A stretch of DNA of 64,000 bases from Lytechinus variegatus (lineage: Eukaryota > Echinodermata > Echinoidea > Temnopleuroida > Toxopneustidae), in assembly GCF_018143015.1 (NCBI RefSeq), contig NC_054742.1, forward strand, positions 57,669,195 through 57,733,194, read 5' to 3'. Of the stretch, positions 37,718 to 50,600 are shown one piece after another. A model generated the notes under the pieces. That model made no database searches, was not told where the DNA came from, and saw nothing but the letters and a program-made list of their open reading frames with translations. The position numbers were made by a program, and so were the translations under genes. Numbering within the stretch: position 1 is the first letter of the stretch; the number at the start of each line of letters is the position of its first letter.

Positions 37718-38765
37718 TCAATATTTGGGCGCTAATGCAGTTGCGCACCGGCCGGTTACCAGCATACCTCATCGATCACCATTATTTGTTCCCATCTGCC
37801 CATGGCAATGGCAATATCATGACAAGTCAGATGCAGACTCGGTCACATTTCGATGTCAATATCACCAGTCACTTTTCAAAATATTGTGATCGGGAATGGC
37901 TGTATTTCAGCTTCGATCGCAACGTCGTTGATCGACACGGCGTAGACATTGCTTCGCGGATCGCTCAGAGATGCCAAGTTCAAAAAAATGTTATGCGTGA
38001 GATTTTCATGACTCGACGTCTCTGTGCGCGCGCGGCCAGTACTGACACTCGTACTTTGCAAAATTGCGCGCGCGCATGAGATATGGGCTTCAAAACCATG
38101 CGATGCATGCACGCGATTCATCATATCACGTCTTAGCTGTACTGTGCGCTGACTGCACTCTCGATCTCGAGATCTCGCGTGCCGGGCTAGACACGAAGGC
38201 GGTTGGCCAGTCGTATAATCTGGCGAATAATGCTACTTTTTCTTCTTTTTTTTTCTGTCGGGTCACGATGCGTGAGAAAATTGGTGCCATGCGTGAGATC
38301 GTGAGACGGACCCTGAATGCGTGAGTCTCACGCACAATGCGTGAGACTTGGTAGTTCTGATCGCTTGGCCTTGGATTCACCGTGCACCGTAATGTTGATA
38401 TGAACTGAAGTTAGCAACCAAATCATGCAAACATAGCTAGATTCGCATGCGGCATGCTGGCAGTTTGTTCGCCACATTTTCGCATGATTAGGTTGCCTAC
38501 CTCAGTTCATATCAACATTACGGTGCATGGTGAATCCAAGCGATCCGCGAAGCGATGTCTACGCCGTGTCGATCAACGACGTTGAGATTGAAGCCGAAAT
38601 ACAGCCATTCCCGATCACAATATTTTGAAAAGTGGTCGATATATTGACATCAAAATGTGACTGAGAGACTTGTCATGACATTTAGGAACAAGTATTGGTG
38701 ATTAGGTGTGCTAGTAATCGACCGGTGCGAAACTGCATTAGCGCCAATATTTGTTCTCACTAATA
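37718..38765. repeat. Foldback element 1 (arms about 300 bp), split by a later insertion
   Basis: The left arm (about 37718-37965 plus 38366-38430) and right arm (about 38480-38765) are inverted copies. Landmarks: GCGCTAATGCAG, TGATCGGGAATGGCTGTAT, GATCGACACGGCGTAGACAT and GTTGATATGAACTGA on the left all recur as complements on the right. The left arm is interrupted by the element at 37966-38359. There is a second, degenerate copy from 38915 onwards. No protein. Confidence 0.85.
37966..38359. mobile_element. 394-bp DNA transposon with 6-bp target duplication ATCGCT
   Basis: Begins CAGAGATGCCAAGTT and ends CTTGGTAGTTCTG (complement CAGAACTACCAAG), flanked by ATCGCT at 37960-37965 and 38360-38365. 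The uninterrupted counterpart survives in the opposite foldback arm (GATCCGCGAAGCG next to GAATCCAAGC), which proves the insertion. Termini and duplication length match the element at 49570-50464. Interior has CG-rich runs and repeats of GCGTGAGA. Possibly a hAT subgroup or Dada-like; the superfamily is uncertain. Confidence 0.85.
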
Positions 38766-39081
38766 TTGTCTAACATTTTGTGCTAAAACATTGAAGAGAT
38801 TTCAGTTGTGAACTTTTTCAATTGACAATTGTCAATTGAATTGACTGTTTAAAATAAATTAATTAAATTGACTGTCTGGACACCCAACAAGTGGGTTTAC
38901 AATGTATGGCAGTGTTCGCGCTAATGCAGTTTCGCACCAGCCGATTACCAGCATACCTCATCACCAATATTTGTTCCCAAATGTCATGACAAGTCTCTCA
39001 GTCACGTTTCGATGTCAATATCCACCACTTTTCAATAGGCCAAGATATCATGGCTATATCGTGATCGGGAATGGCTGTATT

Positions 39082-39296
39082 GATGAAAGTCTAACGAGTG
39101 ACAGTTTTCCTGACAACTGGGCACAGACTGGAACCTCAAAAAACGAAAAGTTCTCTCCTACCCCCGTTTCGGCCATTTTGTTACAAGTCATAACAAAAAT
39201 GGCCTATCGAGACGGGGGTAGGAGAGAACTTTTCGTTTTTGAGGTTCCAGTCTGTGCCCAGATGTCAGGAAAACTGCCACTCGTTAGTCCTTCATC
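39082..39296. repeat. Hairpin with about 100-bp arms and 7-nt loop
   Basis: GATGAAAGTCTAACGAGTG at the left is mirrored by CACTCGTTAGTCCTTCATC at the right. The arms pair through CCAGTCTGTGCCCAG, TTTTCGTTTTTTGAGG and GGCCATTTTGTTA; the loop is 39184-39190. Related to the inner part of 40300-40800 (shared TGGACCTCAAAA-like and GTAAGTGCATAATTT blocks). Confidence 0.9.
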
Positions 39297-39557
39297 CATA
39301 CAATCATGGTAAGTGCATAATTTCTCATTTCACAATTCATTTGGAGAAATATTTAGACCATAAATCACGCTAGTCCCGTGAGTATGGTTAAATACACTGA
39401 GCTCCTTAGAATCGCTCTCCGTGAGGAGCTCAAATCAATTCATTACAATACATGTATGATGAATTGTAGATTTTTCTTAACATTGTATATATGCAATAGC
39501 TATTATCTGTGGTGAAACTAGGCCTGGGTCACGTCAATACATTTACAAGATGTCGTA

Positions 39558-39966
39558 CGCGCTCCTGAAAAAAAAAATTGCTAAAATTTCACATTTTACA
39601 TCTTTAAATCCATGAAATGGCCTTCTTTTTTCCATAATTCCTTGAAATTACTTTGATTTAGTTGAAAACTATCAGAAAAATGAAGAATATTCACCACTTT
39701 CCCAACTCTGAATTGAACTTACCTCGGTAAATATTGTAGTCCCACATGTAGACTTCCATGGTGTTGCCATGAAAATCTCCATATGGGACTGCAATATTTA
39801 CCGAGATTAAATTAAATCAGAGTCGGGAAAGAGATGAATATTCTTCATTTTTCTGATAGTTTTCAACTAAAACTAATTTCAAGGAATTGTGGAAAAAAGA
39901 AGGCTATTTCATGGATTTAAAGATGTGAAATTTTAGCAATTTTTTTTTTTTTTTTTGAGGAGCGCG
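39558..39966. repeat. Foldback element with about 190-bp arms
   Basis: The left arm starts CGCGCTCCTGAAAAAA and the right arm ends TTTTTTGAGGAGCGCG. Paired blocks include TTGCTAAAATTTCACA, AAATCCATGAAATGGCC, GAAGAATATTCA and CTCGGTAAATATTG. Spacer about 39753-39779. Confidence 0.88.
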
Positions 39967-40299
39967 ATTTTTTGCTCTCCTTATTTTTTTTAAAGAGCGC
40001 AGTAGGAGCGCCGGCGCGATCGCGCTCCTCAAAAATGAAGGTCTGGAACATGTGGCGAACAAACTGCCAGCATGCTGCATGCAAACCTATGTTCGTATGA
40101 TTTGGTTGCTAACTTCAGTTCATATCAACACTAAGGTGCACGGTGAATCCAAGCGAAGCGATCCGCGAAGTGATGTCTACGGATTACTTGTAGATCAACG
40201 ACGTTGAGATCGAAGTAATATGCGCGTCGGAATCATGATAGTGTCCGGTAATACAATACGTGACTATACACTAGTAAAGTAGTAGTGTAACGTACTTCA

Positions 40300-40800
40300 G
40301 TAACGTTAACCCAGGCCAGGGAGCTACTCGTCCTTGTAATACTTGGCGGACATATGCTCTCCAAAATGGGGTAGAATGGGGTCGCAATAGCACTCCAAAT
40401 TAAAGGGGAAATTAATTATGCACTTACCTCGATTATATGGATGAATGTCTATCGTGAGACACAGAATCCTGACATCGAGGCACAAACTGGACCCTCAAAA
40501 GAAAGAAAAGTTAGACCTCTGTCGCATTTGTTCTCGGTATCAATCGACCATTTTGTTTTCAAGTTTGACAGAAGGAGAATGAACGAGACAGAACTTTCCT
40601 TTTTTTGAGGGTCCAGTTTGTGCCTCGATGTCAGGATTCTGTGTCTCACAATAGACCTTCATCCATATAATTGAGGTAAGTGCATAATTTATATTTTCCC
40701 CTTTTATTTGGAGTGCTATTGCGACCCCATTCTACCCCATTTTGGAGAGCATATGTCCGCCTAGTATTACACGGACAAGTCCCTGGGTTACAGTAACATT
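40300..40800. repeat. Foldback element 3 (arms about 230 bp)
   Basis: The left arm, about 40300-40535, and the right arm, about 40560-40800, are complementary through ATATGCTCTCCAAAATGGGG, GGTCGCAATAGCACTCCAAA, GCACTTACCTC, CAGAATCCTGACATCGAGGC and AAACTGGACCCTCAAAA. Belongs to the same family as the hairpin at 39082-39296. Confidence 0.9.
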
Positions 40801-41410
40801 AGACTGAGTGGCTGTACTGAGCTGACACCAAGTCTGAGATCTAACGCGTAACATTTACTTTAGATAGCCAAGAAAGGAAGGCCACTGTCTAGGCCAAGGC
40901 TCGGTCTAGTCCATAGGCATAACATAATAAGTCCCCCTCGAAAAAGAAATTGTTGACTGTCTGTCTTGGCGCAGCCGTAAATGTCAAGATTTGGGTAGGG
41001 GGGTTTTTTGTTGTTGTTCTTTATACACTTATTGCTGGGATGGAGCTATCCTTAATCATACCAAGCTTAATCTACATTTACCATTATCAGTTTTTATTTG
41101 CAACGCTAACTTGTGCCAACAGTTCTTGGTCTTTATTCTACTGCTTTTATTTGTGTCTACATGTATTTCAGTTAAAATTTTAAACTTTTATTTTCTTTTC
41201 AGATTGTTTGGATTATCCGACCAACTTGCCATACTTATATACTTACACTCCTGTACACCCTTGACCATCATGTCTTCTGTTAGAACATCCATCATGCATT
41301 CAAACTTCTTTTAATGTGACAGCCAAACAGATTCAGTGATATTACCAGAGGTTTTTAACAAATAAAGACTTTAATTGGAGCAGGTTGCCTGACAATCTGC
41401 ATATTTGACA
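40801..41410 (+). other. DYM 5' flank and 5' UTR
   Basis: Leads into the DYM start codon. A strong acceptor-like TTTATTTTCTTTTCAG ends at 41201, so the 5' UTR may begin here after an upstream noncoding exon. An in-frame TGA at 41390-41392 lies 21 nt before the ATG, which rules out an N-terminal extension within this exon. No promoter motif is recognised with confidence. Confidence 0.4.
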
Positions 41411-41603
41411 ATGGGTGCCACAGGAAGCAGCCTGAGTGAGCTTGGAGAGAATGAATGCCTTCAGAGATTCGTTGGAAAAGATTCCATTGACGACACGGAT
41501 CCCTTTTGGGAGCAGCTCTTGTCCTTTTCCTTCAACATCCCACACACGAGTGCCGATGCGAGGCTCATAGAAGAATCGTCACAGAACCTCTGCAAGACAC
41601 TGG
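41411..41603 (+). CDS. DYM: DYM exon 1 (residues 1-64)
   Basis: ATG with A at -3 and G at +4, and an in-frame upstream TGA. Encodes [11 protein letters not shown] (myristoylation motif) and [20 protein letters not shown]. Donor GTAAGG, phase 1. Confidence 0.95.
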
Positions 41604-44600
41604 GTAAGGAGCTGAAAGGAAGTTTTCTATAAAATTTGTATTCATATTCAAACATACATGTATTTGTTCAGGATAACAAGATCAGTTTTTAATCTGTGCT
41701 GCATCATGGTCTGGGGGCCATATCTTGAAGCTGTTCATTAGATATGCAAGACTTAACCTATTAGAGGCACCAGAAATTTCCATTGATGTTGATTTAGTGC
41801 CCAAGAAATAGTTGCAAGTCATGTGTTTAGTTATAAACTGCTTTGTAAAACACCCACCTAGATTGATATTAACATATTATCAATTTCCTTCAGCAAGAAA
41901 TTGATCCACAATGTGCTGCACTCAACCCAGGTGAGGTAAATGGGTACCTGGCAGGAATTTATTCCTTGAAACGCAGCGCGCGTAACAGCTGCACTGCTAA
42001 AGCCAGGGGAATTATGCTGAATATAGTGTAGAGCGCTTAGAGACTTCTGACAAAGTACATGTAAGTATTAAGCGTAATATATATATTACTAGTAATAATA
42101 ATTATTATTATTACTAGTAAAGACAATGCAATATGTAAAGGGTATGCTTATAGAGGTACATTGCAACACAAGGGGTCTGTTTCGTGTAGGGTTAAAACTA
42201 GGGTACATGTAAATTTGCCATGTCAACTACCATGGTAGCACGTCTTAGCAGCCAATCACAATCAAGGTTTCCACCATGATGGTAGTTATAGTAATGGCAT
42301 AGTTAACATGGTTGTGAACCTTTATGATGACTTTATTAAACTTACAATTTATGTAATTTTAAGTGTGTATGAACCAGATACCCCATTCCAATATTAAATG
42401 TATGATCTAATGACAATGCATGTACACAAATATCATCTTAGGTAAGAATTATCAAATGTGCTAATTCACTCACCTTCAGTGATATTTCAAGTTTTGTCTG
42501 AAAATTTGTCCAAATTTGTGTTACTCTAAAAACTATGACCTTAATGATATTCTCTTTTTTTAAACAGCACATAGTAACCTCCATTCTGGTAATCTTTGTG
42601 CATTAGTCCGTGTGTTCATCAAAAGAGCAATGCAGCTTAAAGTCTCAGCACAAAATGAAGAGTGAGTACAGTCAAACAAAAATACATTTCTGTTTTTTTT
42701 TTCAGGTTATGGGAAGCTTGATATTTATTACTGTTTTTACCATACCAAATGACTAAAAAAACCTCCCTTTTTTTGTCGCGCCCACCAGAGGTGAAGGCGA
42801 GACTTAGGGATCCAAATGTCGTCCGTCCGGCGTCTGTCCGTCGTCTGTCACAAACACAAATCACAAACTTAATGACACAACTCCACAACCGTAAGTCGCT
42901 TTTCAACCAAACTTGGATGGTAGATGGACTTGGGGGACCTGCATGTTATGCTGCACTCAGAGGTCACATGGTAAGGTCAAAGGTCATTTTCAGGTCAACG
43001 TTAAAGTTTACATGCAAGACTCTCTTATGACACCTAACTCCGCAACTGTAAGTCTCTTTTCAACCAAACTTGGATGGTAGATGGACTTGGGGGACCTGCA
43101 TGTTATGCTGCAGTCGGAGGTCACATGGTAAGGTCAAAGGTCATTTTCAGGTCAACGTTAAAGTTTACATGCAAGACTCTCTTATGACACCTAACTCCGC
43201 AACCGTAAGTCTCTTTTCAACCAAACTTGGATGGTAGATGGACTTGGGGGACCTGCATGTTATGCTGCAGTCGGAGGTCACATGGTAAGGTCAAAGGTCA
43301 TTTTCAGGTCAACGTTAAAGTTTGCATGCAAGACTCTATTATGACACCTAACTCTGCAACCGTAAGTTGCTTTTCAACCAAACTTGGATGGTAGATGGAC
43401 TTGGGGGACCTGCATGTTATGCTGTAGTCGGAGGTCACATGACAAGGTCAAAGGTCATTTTCAGGTCAACATTAAAGTTTACATGCAAGGCTCTTATGAC
43501 AAGTGATATCATCCCAGTCATTTCACAATGAAGTTTCGATACAATTCTGTTGCGTGCCCATGCAAATCACTATATTTCTGGTCATTTTCACAAGTGGGCA
43601 AGACACAAAATCGCTCTTGCCTTGTTCTTCCCATCCCCCTATTATATTTTTCTGCATTCCAGTAAGGTTCACATACTTTCATCTAAAGATTTTCTGGGGC
43701 CTGTAACACAAAGCTTAGCAATGATTGTAGAACATTTTTTCATGATTGATTGATTGCATTGACTAGAATGTACAATCAGTCATGAAAATCAAGCGTACAA
43801 TCAATTGCTAACCACTAACCTTTGTGTTATGGGACCCTGGTCCTCTTATAAAAGTGAGATTTAGCACATTGAAAGAAAAGTTAAAAGAGAAGTTTTGCAC
43901 ATCTACCGAAACCATATTTTCCTTATTTTGCTTTTGCTATAAAGAATGATATTTGACTCATTGAGAGAAAAAAAATGTCAATATTTGTTAAAGTGTTCAA
44001 TGTTATATTATGTTCTGTATCTATGTTTTATTTACATGTACATTGCACTTTGTTTTTTTTCTTCAATGTCAGCAGCGGGATGGCTGAATTGCAAAAGGAC
44101 GGGTAAATCTTTGCCTGCATAACAAACAGCATTTTATGTTCTTGAATGAAGTGTTTGTGTTGGCATGTACATTTTATTAGTAAAAACATATCAAATATAA
44201 CAAATATATCCAATCGCATGTACAAAAAATTATTTGTCATGTTTAAGAAAAAGTCTTACAGAGAGAGTAGGAAAGTACGTATAATCCTTTATCAGATTGA
44301 ATAAGTTTGAAATTACATAGTTTGTCTTTACATCTTTGAGGTCATCATTTCTAGAATGCTTCTGTATTGAAAGTTTATTGAGAGTTTATTCATATCTATG
44401 CATGTCAAGGCCTCTTGTTCTTGCATTGAATGGGATGTTTTTAAATTTTATCTCATGAACATGTCAGTAACAGTACATGAAATTGAGATATTGGATTGAA
44501 CATTTTAGCTGCTTTGGGGGTTACATTTCCAATGTTATAGCAGTTGACAAAAAACTTTGTTTCTCTTGATGACAGCATTGTTCCATTTGATTTGAAATAA

Positions 44601-47600
44601 GAGCATACACGTAATTACAAACAGGACATCCTTTTTCCATTAAAATAACAGAATTGCTTTATCCAAGCTGACCAGTGTAGAGGCATCTGAGCTTAGAGTA
44701 GTATTGCATACTCTCAGACAAAAATACTCAATTTTCCCCAGAATTTATGGGAGGTTTTCACACAAATAACATTATTTTTATGCATGCAATGGGTAAATAT
44801 GCTACTCCTTTCAGTGGCAAACTTTTCATTTTCCATTACCACAACTATTCCATGCATTTTATATTTCAGCCATGTCTTCACGTGGCAGACCTACAACGCC
44901 CTGTTCATCATTCGGCGCAGCCTCAAATACTTCCTGGAGATGCTATCCGAGGGGCGTATCCTCCAGCAGTTATCAGTGGTAGTTAGAACTAAACCATCAT
45001 CCACGGTGCTCAATGTAGAAGATGTGATGGAGAACGGAGAAGCAGATGGAGATGAGACGCTCCTGGAGAAGTTTATCCAGACCCTCATACAACTCCTTAT
45101 CGAAGTCCCTGTGCTGTAAGTAAAGACAAATCTTTCTCCTGAAAACGGCAACAAATCACTTGTCAAAACATCGAATTTTGATGGTCCTTTTCAGGCCCAC
45201 AAAAGTAATACATGGTATACCATGAAACCTGTACACTATTCTTCTTCATTGCCATGGAAACCGTAAGAAGTTTACCAAAATCTTATATTAGGTTTTTTTT
45301 TGTGGGGGAGGCAAGTTTACTAGTTGACTATTTGTAAGCCATAAAAGTCTGATCTGGCATACAAAGTCTTTGGAATGAAGCAACACAAGGCACACGCCAA
45401 AACTCGACTAATAACATTGCCTGACATATCTACCGTTAGGTCAATGAAGGAGACTAACTCCAAATCACATCTTTCACCAAGAGAGAGGACAGGCAGTTGA
45501 GTTCTTACACATGTTCTGGTTGTCCAGAGCTTCATGCCACCAACTCTATGCTGTGATCATGTGCTCTGTAGCAGTCTACTTATGAACATGAAAGTCAACA
45601 AGTCCCTAATGGTGTTGCTGGCATACAGTACATGTATGAAACTACGTGTTCCACAGATTTTCCTTTTTACAATGATATTGTAGGAGAGCTCATATTAGGT
45701 CTATGTCTATTTTGTACATGTAGTACGTGTGCATGTATGTCGTATAGTTTCTAGGGCACTTATAGAAAGTGAAATCAGAAGTAAATAATGATAAGTGGAA
45801 GGATTTAATGATCCAATACTTGTCTATTGTAGTCCATAATGATTCAATGCTTGTCTATTGTAGTCCATATTGATTCAATACTTGTCTATTCTAGTCCATA
45901 GTATCAAGACCATTAAAACTGTTAAAAGAAGTGTTTATTTTTTTTTACATTTTACTTTATGCTTATTCCATCGTTAGTGTAACTATGAATTCAGATTCTT
46001 TTTCTTTCTTTTAATCCTTATTGTCAATCTCTTTTTAGACGATGATTTCAATATATCCCTAAGTTCTATGAATATGTGAATAAATGATCTGTCAGTAAGT
46101 ACTGCAATGATAAAAGATAATTTCACTGTTTGTTTTTTCCTGAGCAGAACTGTTCATGCCCCTAGAAATATGAACATTTTAAAAGATTTTTTAATAAACT
46201 GCTCCTGGAGTGACCGACTCTAGTTCAATTTTGTCTCAGAAAACCTTCAACTTGAGGGGGGGTAGCATGACCTGAATCTACACTTCTCTTCCATATTCTC
46301 GTAAATTCTGTTTTTCCTCGAAATTCCTTGCACCTTGCTTCTATGTTGTCTTTCAGCCTTTTCTCTTCCCAATAATGTGCACCCAGTCTTCCTCAGAGAT
46401 ACCAGCATTACTTGGCTGATTTTATAGCCATTATTTGAAGCATTTTTTTTTTTTGGGGGGGGGGCTTTCCTATTACACTTACCCTGGCAGGGATCACAAT
46501 AAAAGTTTCAAAACAAAGCCTTGGGTAAATGTCTGTCATTCATACATGTTTCTGTTTCTGTTTATATAGATAACCGTTGCATATTTATAATTCTTTGCAT
46601 TGCAGGAATTTCACCTATGTAATTCACCTAGAGACGATCAACACCTTGTTGGTCCTTCTATCAGTTCAGATGTACATACCAAGGATATCACACAAGAGTC
46701 TCATTACAGAGTATATCATGCATGGAAAATGGTGAGTTTGTCATTTGGAATATAGGATATTGATATGGAGATGAGTCCTATAGGTAGAAAAGAAAAGTAT
46801 AATTGAAATGTTAAGATAAACCCTTTCTTGGCGTTGATCAGTAATGAATGTCTACTCTTATGTCTGCAATACATGCTTAACCCTAAAAAGACCTCGACAT
46901 TTTTTGCGATAAATCCGCCGCGAGAAATTTTTTGACCGCGTCGCTCGCTGACTTTTTACTTTCAAGTCTCGCGCAACTTTTGAGACCAAAATTGTGACCC
47001 CGGGTACGCGGTTCCAAAATTACGCAACATTTCGTAAGTGCATGCAGACCCCAAATTACTCAAAAACGTGAATTTGTGTACAAATCCAATGCAAATAGTG
47101 TTCTTAGCCAAAATTCATAAATGTATCATTATTTTTCCTTTTACTGCTTAAAATCAATTAATTTCATCTTGTTTATGGTCAAAATAAAGTCCCTGACAAT
47201 TTCCATTGAAAAAACAATAAAAAACAAAAAGTCGAAAAACAAAGAAATACATAAGAAATTTAGAAAACAATAGAATACATAAGAAAATAAATGCGATTTT
47301 GAAATTTTTTAAAAATCAATTTGATCAGATGTCTATCTAGAGTATGTGAAACAAAAATTAGCATTTCAGGGGCATTATTTTATTAATTAGAGCAAACTTA
47401 TGATTTTTACGCATAAATTAATTAGCATGATTAATGAGACATGAGATATTTTGCAGAATTGATGCTATAGTTTTGTAGATAATGCCATGGGTAACGCGTG
47501 TGCCAATTTTCGTCGCGATCGCGCGATCGACGGCCGAGATCATAAGGGGGGGCTGAATCGGCTGAATCAGCCCCCCCCAGTCTTCTTAGGCGTCGAAATA

Positions 47601-50600
47601 GCCCAGTCTATTTAGGGTTAAGCCATTTGAATTCAACTGCATGTATGATGCTCATATTCTGCATAATATTAGTTTCCGATGATGTTCATATACCATACTA
47701 CATCCACTATTTTCTAGTATATAACACCTACATAGATCCTTGTCATTTGATTGGTTACTTGATATTTATCATTCAGCCAATTTTACAATAATAATAATAA
47801 TAACGTTTTATTTACCCAGGGTAGCCACTTCAGTTAGGAAACTGCTCTACCAGCGGGCCCTGCATAACATAACATGTTATTATTACCCTTCTCCAATCTA
47901 AATGCTGAGCGCCAAGCAAGAAGGCAGAAGGTCCCATTTTTATAAGTCTTTGGTATGACTCGGCCGAGGATCGAACCCACGACCTCCCGTTCATGAGGCG
48001 GACGCTCTACCACTGAGCCACCATGCCCGGTGTCATCATTCGTGCAAATTTGGATATATTCATTGTGCAGTTTTTGTCTCACCTGCATAGCAGAGTGAGA
48101 CTATAGGCGCCGCTTTTCCGATGGCGGCGGCGGCGTCAACATCAAATCTTAACCTGAGGTTAAGTTTTTTAAATGACATCATAACTTAGAAAGTATATGG
48201 ACCTAGTTCATGAAACTTGGCCATAAGGTTAATCAAGTATTACTGAACATCCTATTAGAGTTTCATGTCACATGACCAAGGTCAAAGGTCATTTAGGGTC
48301 AATGAACTTAGACCATGTTGGAGGAATCAACATCAAAATCTTAACCTGAGGTTAAGTTTTTGAAATGTCATCATAACTTAGAAAATATATGGACCTAGTT
48401 CATGAAACTTGGACATAAGGTTAATCAAGTATCACTGAACATCCTGCATGAGTTTTATGTCACATGACCAAGGTCAAAGGTCATTTAGGGTCAATGAACT
48501 TGGGCCGAATTGGGGGTATCTGTTGAATTCCCATCATAACTTTGAAAGTTTATGGATCTGATTCATGAAACTTGGACATAATAGTAATCAAGCATCACTG
48601 AACATCCTGTGCGCATTTCAGGTCACATGACCAAGGTCAAAGGTCAATGTACTTTGGCCGAATTGGGTGTATCTGTTGAATTACCATCATAACTTTGAAA
48701 GTTTATGGATCTGATTCATGAAACTTGGACATAAGAGTAATCAAGTATCACTGAACATCCTGTGCGAGTTAGAGTAGTTTTCAAAGTCAGCACTGCTGCT
48801 ACATTGTATATTGAACTGCGTGATGCAGGTGAGACGGCCAGAGGCATTCCACTTGTTTATTCATACGATTTTGTCCATTGCCTGCGTAATAATAACAATA
48901 ATATGAATCTTTTGTGCAATCGACAGAATATTTCCTCAGGTGAAAGATGAAATCATACATTGCACTCATTAACATAAATTATTTTTTTTGCAGTTCCAAT
49001 GATGCCCATATTCTGGTGAAGATTCTCCTAGATCAGTTCATCAAGAGAGAAGAATGTCCAGCAGAGCTTCTGAGAGATTCACCCAAACCAGCTAGCTTTC
49101 TTTACGGCATTTCTGCAGCAATAGCAGGTAGGCTTCAAAGTAATGTTCCACTTGTTCTACACCCACTTCGTCTACTTTCCATTTGGTCTTGGCCAAATTG
49201 GTCTAATCCTAGTTCATCAACAAACATTTCCACATGGTAAAATCCTTGCTTTTCTATAACTAATTTGTCTACCAATCGTTAGGTCTAATTGCCAATTTGC
49301 CCATTTACATATTAGCCTAATTTCCAGTTAGGCTATACCGTACACATTTTATCTAATCCATTGGTCTAACATCAAATAATGTACATGATCTGGGGGGCGT
49401 TTCATGAAAGGACTTGTTGGATGTTTTATCCGACAAGTCCCATGTTATCCGACAGTTACCATAGTAACAATGCCTGTCAGCCAATCAAAATCATGGAAAG
49501 ATGTCAGATCTGACAACTTGTCGGATGAAAATATTGATGAAACGCTCCCCAGATGAACTGTTTAATAGTCAGAGTTGCTAATTTTCCGGATTTTTCCGGA
49601 ATTCCGGATTTTTTCCTTTGCTGAATAATATTCCGGAAAAAAAATCGATTGTCAAAGTGAAATCCGTAAAAATTTCCCCTCCAAATCTTGTCACGGAGTT
49701 CGCTACGGAGAGCGCAATTTAAATTTTGGATGGCCAATTTGCGCAGACGGAAAATTATTAGCGTTGTGCGCAGCATGAAGTTTAGCTGGTACTGTACTTG
49801 CACGGTACGCGCGAGCAATACATTGTAGCAGTTGCAAACGCCGCCCTATACCCTGCAGGGATACGGGTGTCAGCGCTATCCCAGTCGGGCGATCGGCCGG
49901 TAGAACCGCTCGAAGCATGGCCCGGTGTGGCTGCAATTGCCTGCTGCTGCGTGAGTGATTGGTTGTCTGCCGCGGGATTTCAGCTGAAAACCTATTTGCT
50001 ACCATGAAATATGTGTTCTCTGGTGCGTATTCATCAATTCATATGTGTGAACTATCCATCATTTTGATAGAAATTGTGATTTATGGAGAGTATAGGATTG
50101 TCTTGTTGATGAGTACAGTGAGTGAAAAAGGGCACCCCAGCTGCTACATACACCCGTCCCGAGTCGCACCCATTGGCCGCAGCATATTAACCCGCAGCAG
50201 GTTAACCCGTACCGTAATGAGTACGGGTTACATGATTTTTTTTTTTTTGAGCACCTTTCTTGCCTATGATATGAAGTTTATTATGTCATTAATTATTTGT
50301 TATGTACTACTGTAGATTAATGATTTCAGCCCTCTAAAGAATAAGAAAACGTTCCAGCTTCAGGGGGCTTCGCCCTTGACCCCGCCAGGGGCCCTGATGG
50401 GCGGGCCCCTGGACCCCCGGCCTGGGTTTTCAGGATTTTTTTGAGCTATCAGTTAGCATCTCTGAATAGTAAACCAAATGCTCATTTGATGAAGTGCAAA
50501 GAAATGACTACATGAAATGGGAATTAGACTGTCTTGGCATAAGACTAAATGAGGGCAAGTGAGAATTATACCAAGTGATTGTTGGTCTTAACATAATTAG

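Larger units (their letters stand above)
38915..40235. repeat. Foldback element 2, degenerate and interrupted
   Basis: 38915-39080 repeats the start of foldback element 1 (GCTAATGCAGTTTCGCACC ... GATCGGGAATGGCTGTATT). 40060-40235 repeats its right half (GTTCATATCAACACTAAGG, GTGAATCCAAGCGA, GATCAACGACGTTGAGATCG). Between them lie two further hairpins (39082-39296 and 39558-39966). Interpreted as one older copy invaded by other foldback elements. Confidence 0.7.

Noticed and set aside
42770..43500. CRISPR-like direct repeats
   Set aside because: The units are contiguous 157-bp tandem repeats without spacers in a eukaryotic intron.
47940..48032. Minus-strand tRNA gene
   Set aside because: It has A and B boxes, but the head is imperfect and followed by a SINE body and AT-rich tail, so it is a tRNA-derived SINE.
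49703..50005. 100-codon Arg/Ala-rich minus frame within the 895-bp transposon
   Set aside because: A by-product of the GC-rich interior; no transposase motifs.
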